From positions 2,046,001 to 2,110,000 of the forward strand of contig NZ_LGRV01000003.1 of NCBI RefSeq assembly GCF_001278945.1: 64,000 nucleotides of DNA, given 5' to 3'. Below are positions 34,223-43,368 of the stretch, piece after piece. The stretch's first letter is position 1. Each line of letters opens with the position of its first letter. A model generated the notes under the pieces. It was given only the letters and a program-made list of their open reading frames with translations, made no database searches and was not told where the DNA came from. The position numbers and the translations under genes were made by a program. Source of the stretch: Lysinibacillus contaminans. Its GTDB lineage: Bacteria > Bacillota > Bacilli > Bacillales_A > Planococcaceae.

Positions 34223-34537
34223 TTACGATATTAATTTTAAACAAACTGCCGAGCCAAGAACAAGTGCGATACATACAATACGGCGCCAGTCCTTCGATTC
34301 ATTAAAAAATAACATGCCAAGTAATGCGCCACCTGCCGCACCGATACCTGTCCAAATAGCATACGCTGTGCCCATTGGTAAGGAAACCATCGCGTAGGCT
34401 AACCCCGCAAAGCTTAAAGTGAATGCTACAATCAATAGCATTAAATTTTGGACACTTTTCTTGTTATTATATTTACTAATCATAAAAACACCCATCATTT
34501 CACAAAGCCCAGCAACCACTAATGCTACCCATGCCAT
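34223..34537 (-). CDS. ykkD: SMR family exporter subunit, YkkD-like
   Basis: A 104-residue protein with four membrane helices of the small multidrug resistance family. The N-terminal helix carries the essential Glu (VVAGLCEMMGVF). It is the second subunit of a heteromeric pair; its start overlaps the stop of the first (TAATG). Bacillus YkkD is 105 residues. The guanidine-I riboswitch upstream marks the pair as a guanidinium exporter rather than a general drug pump. Confidence 0.92.
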   Translation of the reverse strand: MAWVALVVAGLCEMMGVFMISKYNNKKSVQNLMLLIVAFTLSFAGLAYAMVSLPMGTAYAIWTGIGAAGGALLGMLFFNESKDWRRIVCIALVLGSAVCLKLIS

Positions 34538-34878
34538 TATTCCTTCACCCCTTTATCTCTAGGTTCGCCTGTGACAAGTTTCAACCCGATAACTCCTGCT
34601 AATAACACAGCAATACTCGCAATTTTAGCTAGCTTCCACGGCTCGCCAAACAATAAACTGTCAGCCAAAACTGTTCCCGCAGTCCCTAAACCAACGAACA
34701 CTGCATACACCGTCCCAACAGGCAAACTTTCACCAGCTTTAATTAATAAATAGAAGCTAATAAAAATCGCAATTGCTGTTCCAATCCATTCCACAACACT
34801 ATTTGCATGCTTTAAACCAATTACCCAGCCGACCTCAAAAAAGGCAGCAATAAAAATACTCAACCATTGTTTATTCAT
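34537..34878 (-). CDS. ykkC: SMR family exporter subunit, YkkC-like
   Basis: A 113-residue four-helix SMR protein with the conserved Glu in [15 protein letters not shown]. Bacillus YkkC is 112 residues. It pairs with the following gene to form an antiparallel heterodimer that exchanges protons for guanidinium. It is the first gene behind the guanidine-I riboswitch, about 100 bases from the riboswitch terminator, with AGGAGG at its start. Confidence 0.92.
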   Translation of the reverse strand: MNKQWLSIFIAAFFEVGWVIGLKHANSVVEWIGTAIAIFISFYLLIKAGESLPVGTVYAVFVGLGTAGTVLADSLLFGEPWKLAKIASIAVLLAGVIGLKLVTGEPRDKGVKE

Positions 34879-34975
34879 TTATATTTCCTCCTAAATAACT
34901 TGATTTTGGATGTCCTTATTGCTGATGATAATCATTTCCTTGCCACACAGAGGCCCCCTCTCCATAAAACCAAAC

Positions 34976-35104
34976 AAAAAAGCCAGAAGAAACACTGTAA
35001 AAACAGTATCTCCCAGGCTTTTATCCTTCCGTGTCACAAAAAATGAAGATGAATTTGTGGTTTTCTCTCGGTCCAGACTAGCAGTAGCTACGGAACCCTA
35101 GAAA
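34976..35104 (-). ncRNA. Guanidine-I (ykkC) riboswitch
   Basis: The leftward leader of the SMR pair carries the conserved ykkC-class blocks in order: CTAGGGTTCCG near 35100-35090, GGACCGAGAG near 35072-35063, and ACACGGAAGGATAAAAGCC near 35034-35016. The 3' part GCCTGGGAGATACTGT folds with ACAGTGTTTCTTCTGGC into a hairpin ending in TTTTTT at 34976-34981. This class turns genes on when guanidine is bound by preventing that terminator. Blocks and terminator are seen directly; ligand and mode follow from the class. Confidence 0.95.
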
Positions 35105-35143
35105 ACTTTTATATCTAATTGTAATTTTAGTATAGCAAACAAC

Positions 35144-36289
35144 TCAGTTATTTTCCACCGGTACATAGCCGACTTTTTCAACTAAAGCCTGCCCTTCAGG
35201 CGAAACAATCCAGTCGATGAATGCTTGCGCGTTTGGATTTTCTGTTCCAGCCGTTACTGCATAAAATTCCGATGCTAATGGATATGTACCGTTGCGAATA
35301 TTTTCTTTTGTAGGTGCGACTCCGTCAATGGACAGTAATTTTATATCCTCATTGCCTACCATTTCAGTCGAATAGTATCGGAACGTATAGCCAATCGCAT
35401 TTTTATAATTACGATACTGCGATACTTCATGAATAATACCGCCCATGCCTGATGCTATATCCTCTGCAGGGGCCTCCATAATCGGCGTATTCCCCATAAT
35501 TTTCTCTAACATCGACTGACTTCCACTATCTGCTGGGCGTTGGAATGCACGAATCTTTTCATTATTGCCACCCAACTGATTCCAATTCGTCAGATCGCCC
35601 GCATAGATTTGCTTCACTTGCTCAAGTGTTAAATTGTCTACACTATTTTTATGATTTACGAAAAATACAAATGCTTCGCGTCCAATAGGCGTCATATTAA
35701 ATGTTAAGCCCTCCATCTCCGCGACTCTTTCCTGTGATACAGACGGAGCTGCCGCAAAAATCAGATCGACTTTTCCATAAATTAAATTATGATAGGCTTC
35801 TGGCGTTGTGTTTACCATAACCTCGCTATCATAGGAATTATATATTTTTTTCGGATACGTAGCTTGCACAAATGCCGAATACAACGGATACATAGCTGTA
35901 GCACCATCCAACCGTGGCAATGGTTCCTGCAATTGTAAGGATGCCACTGTTTCAGACTTTACGACCTTATTATTTTCAGTAAATGGCTCATATTCATAAA
36001 TTGCAACCTCCGCATCAACAGTTGGAATACTCATTTTATAATGATACTGAATTGGTGCAATCGAAGCGATTATGAGCGCTACCCCGGCTAATCCTGCAAA
36101 CCACCCTTTCCGCTTTTTCGTCTTAATCCAACCAAATTCCAGACAGATATAAAGTAAAAACAAGCAAATTGGTATAGCAACGAGCAGACTTATATAATGC
36201 ATCCCACCCATGAGTAATACAAAGAACCCTATAACCCCTGTCAAAAATAACAAGCCAACAAATACAGCAATTGACTGAATAACTTTCAT
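35144..36289 (-). CDS. Membrane-anchored PstS-like substrate-binding protein
   Basis: A 381-residue protein. Three hydrophobic helices fill about the first 80 residues. A PBP-like (PstS family) domain then runs from about residue 115 to the end, with LDGATAMYPLYSAFVQ, LTLEQVKQIYAGDLTNWNQLGG and FQRPADSGSQSMLE. The last two are usual phosphate-binding-protein motifs. No pstCAB genes are nearby, and the domain is fixed to the membrane by a bundle rather than a lipid. It may sense or pass on phosphate or another anion. The start at 36289 follows a G-rich sequence; the frame is open seven codons further. Confidence 0.78.
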   Translation of the reverse strand: MKVIQSIAVFVGLLFLTGVIGFFVLLMGGMHYISLLVAIPICLFLLYICLEFGWIKTKKRKGWFAGLAGVALIIASIAPIQYHYKMSIPTVDAEVAIYEYEPFTENNKVVKSETVASLQLQEPLPRLDGATAMYPLYSAFVQATYPKKIYNSYDSEVMVNTTPEAYHNLIYGKVDLIFAAAPSVSQERVAEMEGLTFNMTPIGREAFVFFVNHKNSVDNLTLEQVKQIYAGDLTNWNQLGGNNEKIRAFQRPADSGSQSMLEKIMGNTPIMEAPAEDIASGMGGIIHEVSQYRNYKNAIGYTFRYYSTEMVGNEDIKLLSIDGVAPTKENIRNGTYPLASEFYAVTAGTENPNAQAFIDWIVSPEGQALVEKVGYVPVENN

Positions 36290-36311
36290 CACCTTTTCCC
36301 CCTTACACAAA

Positions 36312-36327
36312 AGTGTAATTTTACACT
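36312..36327. promoter_or_regulatory. Palindrome in the PstS-like / YbaK divergent region
   Basis: AGTGTAA-TT-TTACACT is a perfect 7-2-7 palindrome just upstream of the PstS-like gene. The nearby TTACAC-like repeats also recall PhoP-type half sites. It is a candidate operator and no regulator is identified. Confidence 0.45.
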
Positions 36328-36422
36328 ATTTATTCTACTTTAATCGATTCCCCAGAAAAACGCAACTTCATTTTCTGAAAATTATGCTAAAATATTAGTA
36401 GAAAATTAAGGAGGCATTACAT

Positions 36423-36896
36423 ATGGCAATTGAAAAAGTACGCGAACATTTTGCGCAATGGGATTTACAACATAGAATACAAGAGCTTAGTGAAAGCTCT
36501 GCAACCGTTGAAATGGCTGCACAAGCACTCGGTTGCGAGCCTGAACGTATCGCTAAAACACTATCTTTTTTAGTAAACGATGGAGCGATTTTAATCGTTG
36601 CAGCAGGTGATGCTAAAATCGACAATGCTAAATACAAAGCTATTTTTGGCACAAAGGCTAAAATGATTGCAAAAGAAGACGTAAATGAGCTCATAGGCCA
36701 TGATGTTGGTGGCGTTTGCCCATTTGGTGTGAACAAAGGCGTGGCGATCTACTTAGATGTATCGCTCAAACGCTTTACAACTGTTTTCCCTGCGTGTGGT
36801 AGTAGCAACTCTGCAATCGAGCTAAGGATCGACGAGTTTGAAGCCTATACACCTTACAAGGAATGGATAGATGTATGTAAGGGTTGGAATGACTAG
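36423..36896 (+). CDS. YbaK/EbsC family aminoacyl-tRNA deacylase
   Basis: A 157-residue protein of the YbaK/ProX editing-domain family, which hydrolyses mischarged tRNAs such as Cys-tRNA(Pro). Visible family features are ALGCEPERIAKTLSF, the active-site lysine region TLSFLVNDGAILIVAAGDAKID, and GGVCPFGVNKGVAIYLD. It is a trans-acting editing enzyme of full length, in a single-gene unit with AAGGAGG and a hairpin terminator. Which tRNA it edits cannot be read from sequence. Confidence 0.88.
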   Translation: MAIEKVREHFAQWDLQHRIQELSESSATVEMAAQALGCEPERIAKTLSFLVNDGAILIVAAGDAKIDNAKYKAIFGTKAKMIAKEDVNELIGHDVGGVCPFGVNKGVAIYLDVSLKRFTTVFPACGSSNSAIELRIDEFEAYTPYKEWIDVCKGWND

Positions 36897-36909
36897 CATT
36901 TTTATAAAG

Positions 36910-36956
36910 AAAAACCCTGACAGAGTCAACATTCAACCTGTCAGGGATTTTTGTTT
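36910..36956 (+). terminator. Terminator after the YbaK-like gene
   Basis: AAAAACCCTGACA (36910-36922) pairs with TGTCAGGGATTTTT (36939-36952), then T-rich sequence. Confidence 0.9.
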
Positions 36957-36961
36957 ATTAT

Positions 36962-37095
36962 GCCTTTTCCACCGTATGGATCAAAATATCTTGTTTAAAG
37001 TGGTGGCGATTGCGCAAGGACGCTAAATCAAAGTGGATAGTTTTTAATTCATACGGGTAAAGTTTTTTGCTACATATGATTGTGGTTCTAGTAGT
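36962..37095 (-). pseudogene. Possible 3' remnant of a lost gene
   Basis: A minus-strand frame of about 44 codons reads ICSKKLYPYELKTIHFDLAS, then LRNRHHFKQDILIHTVEKA and a stop. The composition is protein-like, but a stop codon lies just upstream and there is no start signal. The family is not recognised. Confidence 0.25.
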
Positions 37096-37128
37096 CTAGA
37101 TGTAATAGAGTAATATGTTCACAAAAAA

Positions 37129-37572
37129 TCAATGGAATTTACCCGTTAATCTAAAACCAATTTCCGCTACTAGCGATGATAATACAAATGTTCCTGTATA
37201 TACAACGAGTGAGATAACAACAATGCGCCAACCCAATTTTTTAAACTCTTGCAAATCTTTCCCGAAAGAGAGACCTGCATACGCCAAAATAGGTGTTGCT
37301 AGAGCCATAAAGTTCACTTTTTCCGTTAATTTAATAACAGTTTCATTTCCAGGGAATATTGGCGTTGTAATCACTAATGCTAACATAGATATCCAAATAA
37401 CCACTGGAAGTTTAATAGGAACGATTTTAGCGAAAAGGAACCCTAATACCGTAACAGCAACAATGATCATCATACCTGGTAAGGCATCAATAGCTGAAAC
37501 ATCGTATCCAATCCAGTTTCCCATAAGGGCTATTATTCCAATAATTGCAAACGTTAATATTTTATCTTTCAT
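37129..37572 (-). CDS. Small integral membrane protein, partner of the DUF3100 protein
   Basis: A 147-residue very hydrophobic protein with four to five membrane helices, beginning 21 bases after the DUF3100 gene. It contains PILAYAGLSFGKDLQEFKKLGWRIVVISLVVYTGTF, a segment resembling half of a LysO/DUF340-like carrier. It most likely forms a two-subunit membrane carrier with the upstream protein. The operon also holds an amidohydrolase, which suggests uptake of an acylated or amide compound. The exact function is unknown. Confidence 0.65.
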   Translation of the reverse strand: MKDKILTFAIIGIIALMGNWIGYDVSAIDALPGMMIIVAVTVLGFLFAKIVPIKLPVVIWISMLALVITTPIFPGNETVIKLTEKVNFMALATPILAYAGLSFGKDLQEFKKLGWRIVVISLVVYTGTFVLSSLVAEIGFRLTGKFH

Positions 37573-37593
37573 TTAAAATCTCCTCTTTATATC

Positions 37594-38418
37594 CTATGCC
37601 CCAATATTTTTCGCTTGGTCTTTTTTTGATCTTCTCCCTAAAATAGGTTCAAATTTGTTGTATAAGTAATTTGTAACCGGTAAAGAAAAGAAGACACAAA
37701 TATACGTTCCTAAAATGGTTGTAATTAAGTTAGCGGCACCCGCAAAAACTGCAATATCCGTTGCAGAATCCGGGAATATAACTGATAATGCACCAACCAT
37801 AGCCGCCATCATACTACCCGAACCTACACCAGCACCCATGGCTAGTGAAATTGGGTGGAACCAACCAGTTTGGGCCATAAAACTCGCTAACACTGAGAGA
37901 TATAAAGCCCCAAACAACGTACCACAAACATATACGCCCAGTGCTCCTCGTCCTTCAGGTGAATCAGAGCCATATTTTTCAGCAATAATAGCTAAGTTAG
38001 GTTCTCTATCAATGGAAAAAGTCGCGCCAATTGCTTCTCTTTTCATCCCAAGTAACAATGCAACTGGTAAACCTAATACAATTGTTCCTGCGAAATGCCC
38101 TACTTCTTGTAAGCCTAAAGAAAGTCCTGCCTCAAAGATTTGCGGTAAAGAAGGACCCATTAACATAGCTAATTTGGCTACAAATAGCATGAATGAAATC
38201 CCCAAAATATTGGCTGCTACATTCATTTCTTTCATTTTCAAAATTTTTAATGACGGTAAACTAATAATGGCTCCGATAATTAATGCATACAACATTGGAA
38301 ATAATGCAATTGCTCCAATTCCTATGTTGAATGTTTTTATGCCGATAAATTCTGTGAAACAGACTAATATCAACACGAATAAATGAATTTTCCAACTACG
38401 AAAAGATTTTTCTTGCAC
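37594..38418 (-). CDS. DUF3100 family membrane protein
   Basis: A 274-residue polytopic protein with about eight helices. The conserved region includes GRGALGVYVCGTLFGALYLSVLA and the glycine-rich SLAMGAGVGSGSMMAAMVGAL, which match the DUF3100 family. The frame is open 35 codons upstream, but AGGAG eight bases before GTG 38418 marks the likely start. It lies between the amidohydrolase and the small membrane protein, as in other DUF3100 operons. It is probably a carrier; the substrate is unknown. Confidence 0.78.
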   Translation of the reverse strand: MQEKSFRSWKIHLFVLILVCFTEFIGIKTFNIGIGAIALFPMLYALIIGAIISLPSLKILKMKEMNVAANILGISFMLFVAKLAMLMGPSLPQIFEAGLSLGLQEVGHFAGTIVLGLPVALLLGMKREAIGATFSIDREPNLAIIAEKYGSDSPEGRGALGVYVCGTLFGALYLSVLASFMAQTGWFHPISLAMGAGVGSGSMMAAMVGALSVIFPDSATDIAVFAGAANLITTILGTYICVFFSLPVTNYLYNKFEPILGRRSKKDQAKNIGA

Positions 38419-38570
38419 TTTTTGTACTCCTATTCTATAAATCATGCTGAATCCAAAAAGGAAATCAGCATGATTATTCCTATAATTTTTTGGCGCTTTT
38501 TCTAAACATGAGCTTTGTATCAATAGATAATTATTCAGGAACAGATTTTAGTGTTAGACCATTTTGTAAC

Positions 38571-39797
38571 CTATTGAATTTTTTCTGTTGTATTTAAAGC
38601 TAGGCCAACGATCAGGGAAATCCCTTGAATCATTGCTTTTTCATCTGGTAAAAATACGTCACTATGTAGTTTCATAGGATCGTCTGGATTTTCTCCAACG
38701 CCTAAGAAGACAAATGTGCCAGGGACTTGTTCTAAATAGAAAGCAAAATCTTCACTTGCCATACTTGGTTTATTCAACCATTGCACTGCATTTTCTCCGA
38801 ATAAATCAATAGCAATAGCAGCAGCATGGTCATTAAATTTTGGATCATTCATTGTAACAGGATACCCTACTGTAGAGTTAAAGTTTATTTCAACTTCTAA
38901 TTTAAGAGCCGAAGCCACTCCTTCAATAATTCGTTGAATACTTGCAGCTACTTCCTTACGAGTGTTGGCATCTAGTGTTCGTACAGTTCCTTTAAAACTA
39001 GCTTTTTCAGGAATGATATTATAGCCATCCCCTGCTTCAATTGTGCCGATTGTAAGTACGACAGAGTCAATTGGATCAGTTTCTCTGCTTACAATTGTTT
39101 GGAGAGCTGTTACAACGTGAGCTGCACCCACAATTGCATCAACTCCTTGATGAGGTGCTGCCCCATGACCTTTTTTACCTTTTAACACAACATCAAAAGT
39201 ATCCATACTTGCCATAATCGCACCATTTCTAAAGCCGTACTTTCCAGTTGCTAACTCAGGCCAAACATGAAAAGCAAAAACATGGTCAACAGTAGGGTTA
39301 CTTAGAACACCTTCTTCAACCATCATAATGCCCCCGCCCTTCATCTCTTCAGCAGGCTGAAAAATAAATTTAATCGTACCCGAAATATGTTGTTTATTTT
39401 GAGATAAAACTTTAGCAGCAGAAAGTAGCATTGCGGTATGCATATCATGTCCGCAAGCATGCATAATCCCTGGATTTTTAGATTTGTAACTTACATCTGT
39501 CTTCTCCTGAATAGGTAAAGCATCAATATCTGCTCGTAAAGCTAGAACAGGTCCTTTTTTCTCTCCACGAAGAATACCAACAACACCCGTCTTTGCAACT
39601 CCTGTAGTTACTTCAATGCCAAGTTTTTGTAAATAATTCGCGATAATTTCAGCCGTTTTATGCTCTTCAAACCCAAGCTCAGGATTTTCATGGATCATTC
39701 TTCTTAATCTCACAGCTTCTTCATATATTCCGACTGTTTGCGCTACTATTTCAGCAGGCTTTAATGAATTCGAAAAATCTTTGGCATTCATTATCAT
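38571..39797 (-). CDS. M20D family amidohydrolase
   Basis: A 408-residue zinc-dependent hydrolase of the M20 peptidase family (N-acyl-amino-acid amidohydrolase / AmhX-like). Metal-binding motifs are MHACGHDMHTAML, PAEEMKGGG and AFHVWPE, with the final His in GENPDDPMKLHSDVF. A dimerisation domain is inserted at about 190-310. It is cytoplasmic. It is the first gene of the operon with the DUF3100 pair, so it probably cleaves the acylated compound these proteins import. The ATG at 39797 or at 39791 may be used. Confidence 0.88.
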   Translation of the reverse strand: MIMNAKDFSNSLKPAEIVAQTVGIYEEAVRLRRMIHENPELGFEEHKTAEIIANYLQKLGIEVTTGVAKTGVVGILRGEKKGPVLALRADIDALPIQEKTDVSYKSKNPGIMHACGHDMHTAMLLSAAKVLSQNKQHISGTIKFIFQPAEEMKGGGIMMVEEGVLSNPTVDHVFAFHVWPELATGKYGFRNGAIMASMDTFDVVLKGKKGHGAAPHQGVDAIVGAAHVVTALQTIVSRETDPIDSVVLTIGTIEAGDGYNIIPEKASFKGTVRTLDANTRKEVAASIQRIIEGVASALKLEVEINFNSTVGYPVTMNDPKFNDHAAAIAIDLFGENAVQWLNKPSMASEDFAFYLEQVPGTFVFLGVGENPDDPMKLHSDVFLPDEKAMIQGISLIVGLALNTTEKIQ

Positions 39798-40145
39798 TCA
39801 TCTCCTAAAGAAAAAATACATAAACCATTCTTATTACAATGGAATTATTTTAGATAAATTATCATTATTAAAAAGTAAAATATTCAGAAAAATCATTTAA
39901 ATTTAATAATTCTCATTAGATATTGATATACTAACATATCAAATATGTACTGTAAATCTAGAAAATACAGGTGTATTTTCGGATGGCACTTAGAATGTCC
40001 ATTTTGATTCACTTAGCGAGATATTCGCCGTTTTAATCATTGAAAACCTTGCTTTTCATTTTAAAAAAAGTAACTAAATGCAGGTTCCACTCCCGATGAT
40101 TTCAATTTAAGAAACCAATGAAAATGGCATTTGGACAAAAAAATA
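39798..40145. other. Intergenic region, promoter side of the amidohydrolase operon
   Basis: AT-rich DNA with a GATATTGATATACTAACATATCAAATAT block near 39925-39952 that contains overlapping inverted repeats and could hold a promoter and operator for the leftward operon. No gene or RNA is seen. Confidence 0.35.
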
Positions 40146-40183
40146 AAGAAGTGTTGGAGGCCTTCAACCCCTAACACTTCCTG
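40141..40183 (-). terminator. Terminator of glnA
   Basis: Read leftward after glnA, GAAGTGTT pairs with AACACTTC (outer 8-bp stem) with an inner GG/CC pairing, then TTTATTTTTTTG. Confidence 0.75.
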
Positions 40184-40184
40184 T

Positions 40185-41519
40185 CTAGTACATCTTCATA
40201 TATTCATCTCGTTCCCAGTCATGTACGCGTGTTCTGTATTTATCCCATTCAATTTCCTTCGCTTCAGTAAACTTCTCGAAAATATGCTCACCTAGTGCCT
40301 CTCGCACAATGCTATCCATTTCTAACTCGATTAATGCGTATTCTAGAGATGCTGGAAGGCTATCAATACCACTTACTTCACGTTCAGCGCGTGTCATTTT
40401 ATAAATATTGCGATCCACCGCATCTGGTGGTGTTAAATCTTTTCGAATGCCATCAAGTCCAGCTGCTAAAATAACAGCCATCGCTAAATATGGGTTTGCT
40501 GCTGGATCTACAGATCGTAACTCAATCCGTGTGGAGAGGCCACGAGCTGCTGGAATTCGAATCAGTGGCGATCGGTTTTGCGCAGACCATGCGACATAGC
40601 ATGGTGCCTCGTATCCTGGCACTAAACGTTTGAATGAGTTTACTAGCGGGTTTGTCACTGCTGTAAAACCATGTACGTGTTTTATGACACCTGCCATAAA
40701 GCTACGCGCTGTATGACTTAATTGTAAATCCGCGTTTTCATCGAAGAAGGCATTTTTGTCACCTTCGAATAATGATAAGTTAAAGTGCATCCCTGAGCCG
40801 TTAACGCCAAATAATGGTTTTGGCATGAAGGTTGCATGCAGGCCATGTTTGGCTGCCACTGTTTTCACAACAAGCTTGAACGTTTGGATGTTATCACAAG
40901 CTTCAATAGCATTTGCGTATTTAAAATCTATTTCGTGCTGACCAGGTGCAACCTCATGGTGTGACGCTTCGATTTCAAAGCCCATTTCCTCTAGCTCTAG
41001 TACGATATCGCGGCGGCAGTTTTCTCCTAAATCCGTTGGCGCTAAATCGAAATAGCCAGCACTATCATTTAGCTCCAGCGTCGGTTGACCTTTATCATCG
41101 AGCTTGAATAAGAAAAATTCCGGCTCTGGTCCTAGGTTAAACGAGGTAAAACCCATCTCCTCCATTTCCTTTAATGCACGCTTTAAATTCGAACGTGGAT
41201 CGCCTTCAAATGGTGTACCATCTGGTCTTGCGATATCACAAATAAAACGAGCAACCTTCCCCTTCTCTGCTGTCCAAGGGAAAATAACGAACGTATCTAT
41301 ATCTGGACGTAAATACATATCAGATTCTTCAATTCTTACAAACCCTTCAATAGACGAACCATCAAACATCACCTTATTATCTAAAGCCTTTTCCAATTGG
41401 CTAACCGGCACTTCCACGTTTTTAATCGTTCCCAATATATCTGTAAATTGAAGGCGAATAAATTTCACATTCTCTTTCCCTACCAGACGGATAATATCTT
41501 CTTTTGTATAATGTTTCAT
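40185..41519 (-). CDS. glnA: Glutamine synthetase type I
   Basis: A 444-residue enzyme making glutamine from glutamate, ammonia and ATP. Its length matches the GSI-alpha form of Gram-positive bacteria. Key motifs are [21 protein letters not shown], the metal site [25 protein letters not shown] and the ATP-site [11 protein letters not shown], with [12 protein letters not shown]. The adenylylation loop of GSI-beta is not expected, and control is by GlnR and feedback. No glnR gene precedes it, unlike Bacillus, but a GlnR/TnrA box lies upstream. Confidence 0.97.
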   Translation of the reverse strand: MKHYTKEDIIRLVGKENVKFIRLQFTDILGTIKNVEVPVSQLEKALDNKVMFDGSSIEGFVRIEESDMYLRPDIDTFVIFPWTAEKGKVARFICDIARPDGTPFEGDPRSNLKRALKEMEEMGFTSFNLGPEPEFFLFKLDDKGQPTLELNDSAGYFDLAPTDLGENCRRDIVLELEEMGFEIEASHHEVAPGQHEIDFKYANAIEACDNIQTFKLVVKTVAAKHGLHATFMPKPLFGVNGSGMHFNLSLFEGDKNAFFDENADLQLSHTARSFMAGVIKHVHGFTAVTNPLVNSFKRLVPGYEAPCYVAWSAQNRSPLIRIPAARGLSTRIELRSVDPAANPYLAMAVILAAGLDGIRKDLTPPDAVDRNIYKMTRAEREVSGIDSLPASLEYALIELEMDSIVREALGEHIFEKFTEAKEIEWDKYRTRVHDWERDEYMKMY

Positions 41520-41608
41520 TCTTCACCACTCCGATGTGTCATTTTTACTTACATGATATGATGTATTAATCAAAAAATACACAAAATTAAATAAAAAAGC
41601 AATGTCTA

Positions 41609-41625
41609 TGTTATGTTTTCTAACA
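41609..41625 (-). promoter_or_regulatory. GlnR/TnrA binding site upstream of glnA
   Basis: TGTTA-N7-TAACA fits the GlnR/TnrA consensus TGTNA-N7-TNACA exactly. It is about 90 bases upstream of glnA, a position usual for nitrogen control by these MerR-type regulators. Confidence 0.8.
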
Positions 41626-41640
41626 TTCTTTTTTTCGAAT

Positions 41641-42232
41641 GGTTTTATCTTGTTTTAAGATGTATGTAACTTAGGCTGCATCCAATGCTCCAGTTTCAAA
41701 TGACTATACGAGCAAATACAGCGAAAAATCACAATTAACACAACCTATTTTACTCTAACAACACCGGGACTGTTGAAGATGACATCAAATCAGCCTTTCA
41801 TTATCTGTATTATTTAACCCCATTTGGTTAGGACTAATTTTTTTATTACATAAATCCAGTAAAAATATGTCGATAGTACGTAAATAATTTTCTAGTCCTC
41901 CCGTGTAGGCAAACACTACGGATGAAAAGCTAATTAAACGAGTCACATTTTTAGATTCATGCCTTTTGAGAGTGCATTTCCCCTAAATTTTCTGCAGCAT
42001 TACGATTTAAGATCACTCACATCATACAATAGTCTTGTTTAAGAAAAGATTTAGTGGTAAATTTATGTCGAATTACAATATAATAGTATTAGTTAGTGCG
42101 ACATAATAGTTGAATATATAATGTAGCTAAAAATGATAGTAAACAGATGATTAAAAACTACCAATCGGTCATCCTGTACTCAAAGTTTATAAGCTTCTGT
42201 TATGTTGCAAATAAGGCGGTGGTTTAACAAGA
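41641..42232. other. Gene-poor region between glnA and the partner-switching cluster
   Basis: About 590 bases without an intact gene. A rightward frame at about 41747-41831 reads FYSNNTGTVEDDIKSAFHYL and a short tail before TAG, possibly the end of a decayed gene. AT-rich promoter-like hexamers (ATATAAT) cluster at 42075-42125 before the phosphatase gene. No structured RNA was recognised. Confidence 0.35.
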
Positions 42233-43354
42233 ATGTCAGTATTAATCATTGGGAACGTAAGTAATGATGTGTTGCGAACAAAAAAGTATTTTAATCGTAT
42301 AGGCATTATTAATGTTCATAGCTTTTCGACAGTTGACGCTGTGATGAATTACATATCGGATGTTTATAAAGAAGACATTGATTTAATCATTTTTGATGTT
42401 AAATTGACACTCACAAATTGCGAGGAAATCTGTCAGCAAATCGAAATATTAAATAACTGGATTCAAGTTCCTATCCTTCTTTCCACCTCTTACGAAAAAA
42501 CAATTATAATCGACAGAGTCTTTGATGCTGGAATATTTGATTTTATCCTCAAGCCGTTTGACTTTACGCAATTTAAGGCACGGGTTCATGTAGCCTTAAA
42601 ATATCGAGAAGAAGCAAAGTTGCGGAAACAGCAAGAAAGTAGTCAGCTAAAGGATTTAGCTATCGCAAAAAAAGTACAAAAGAATGCATTTACCCCTTCG
42701 CTAAAGCTTGAGCATATCGAATTTGACGGGTTGTACGTTACTTCTAATACATTAGGTGGCGATATGTATTGCTGGTTTAAAATTAATGACGATTTGACAG
42801 CGGTTTTGTTATACGATGTGATGGGTCATGGGATAGCAGCTTCACTTGTCACTATGTCAATTCGTTCCTTACTACGCGGCTTAATTACGAGATTAATCGA
42901 TCCCGTTTGCGTAATCACTGAACTTAATCGCCGAATTTATGAATTGTTTTCGGATGAGGACATGGACAGTTTTTTAGTAACAGCCATCTATATATTGATT
43001 GATACAAAAAATGGTACTTTACATTATATCAATGCATCACATCCACCCGGTCTTTTGTTCGGAAAATATGGGGAAACGGTGTTACTCCAACCAAATACAC
43101 CTATTTTAGGATTATTCCCTACTATTCAAATAAACAAAAAATCAATACAACTATCAGGTTGGCATCGTATCATCCTTTATACCGACGGAATGCTCGCATT
43201 GACTGAAAACCAAACCGTTGATCTCAACTATTTTCATTCATATGCATCTCAAGACAATGCCTATGCATTGCAAAAATTTTCTCAAAAGTACGATTTATTT
43301 GAAAATAACTACACCGATGATATAACAGTAGTTTCCATTACAATTACATTATAA
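42233..43354 (+). CDS. Receiver-PP2C (RsbU/SpoIIE-type) serine phosphatase
   Basis: A 373-residue cytoplasmic phosphatase that should dephosphorylate a STAS anti-anti-sigma protein. A receiver-like domain spans 1-120, with Asp in LIIFDVKL and Lys in ILKPFDF, but the N-terminal acidic pair is missing (VLIIGNVSND), so phosphorylation may be altered. A short helix leads to the PP2C domain from about 150, which keeps the metal-binding aspartates: LGGDMYCW, YDVMGHGIAASL, YTDGML and TDDITVV. The RsbW-like and STAS partners follow in the same cluster. Confidence 0.87.
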   Translation: MSVLIIGNVSNDVLRTKKYFNRIGIINVHSFSTVDAVMNYISDVYKEDIDLIIFDVKLTLTNCEEICQQIEILNNWIQVPILLSTSYEKTIIIDRVFDAGIFDFILKPFDFTQFKARVHVALKYREEAKLRKQQESSQLKDLAIAKKVQKNAFTPSLKLEHIEFDGLYVTSNTLGGDMYCWFKINDDLTAVLLYDVMGHGIAASLVTMSIRSLLRGLITRLIDPVCVITELNRRIYELFSDEDMDSFLVTAIYILIDTKNGTLHYINASHPPGLLFGKYGETVLLQPNTPILGLFPTIQINKKSIQLSGWHRIILYTDGMLALTENQTVDLNYFHSYASQDNAYALQKFSQKYDLFENNYTDDITVVSITITL

Positions 43355-43368
43355 GGTAGGTGCACCCT

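Noticed and set aside
37115-37576. 153-codon rightward frame opposite the small membrane protein gene
   Set aside because: It is antisense to a gene with better ribosome binding site and operon context.
37715-38386. 223-codon rightward frame opposite the DUF3100 gene
   Set aside because: It is the exact antisense of a clear membrane protein gene, with low-complexity Ala/Pro/Ile composition and no start signal.
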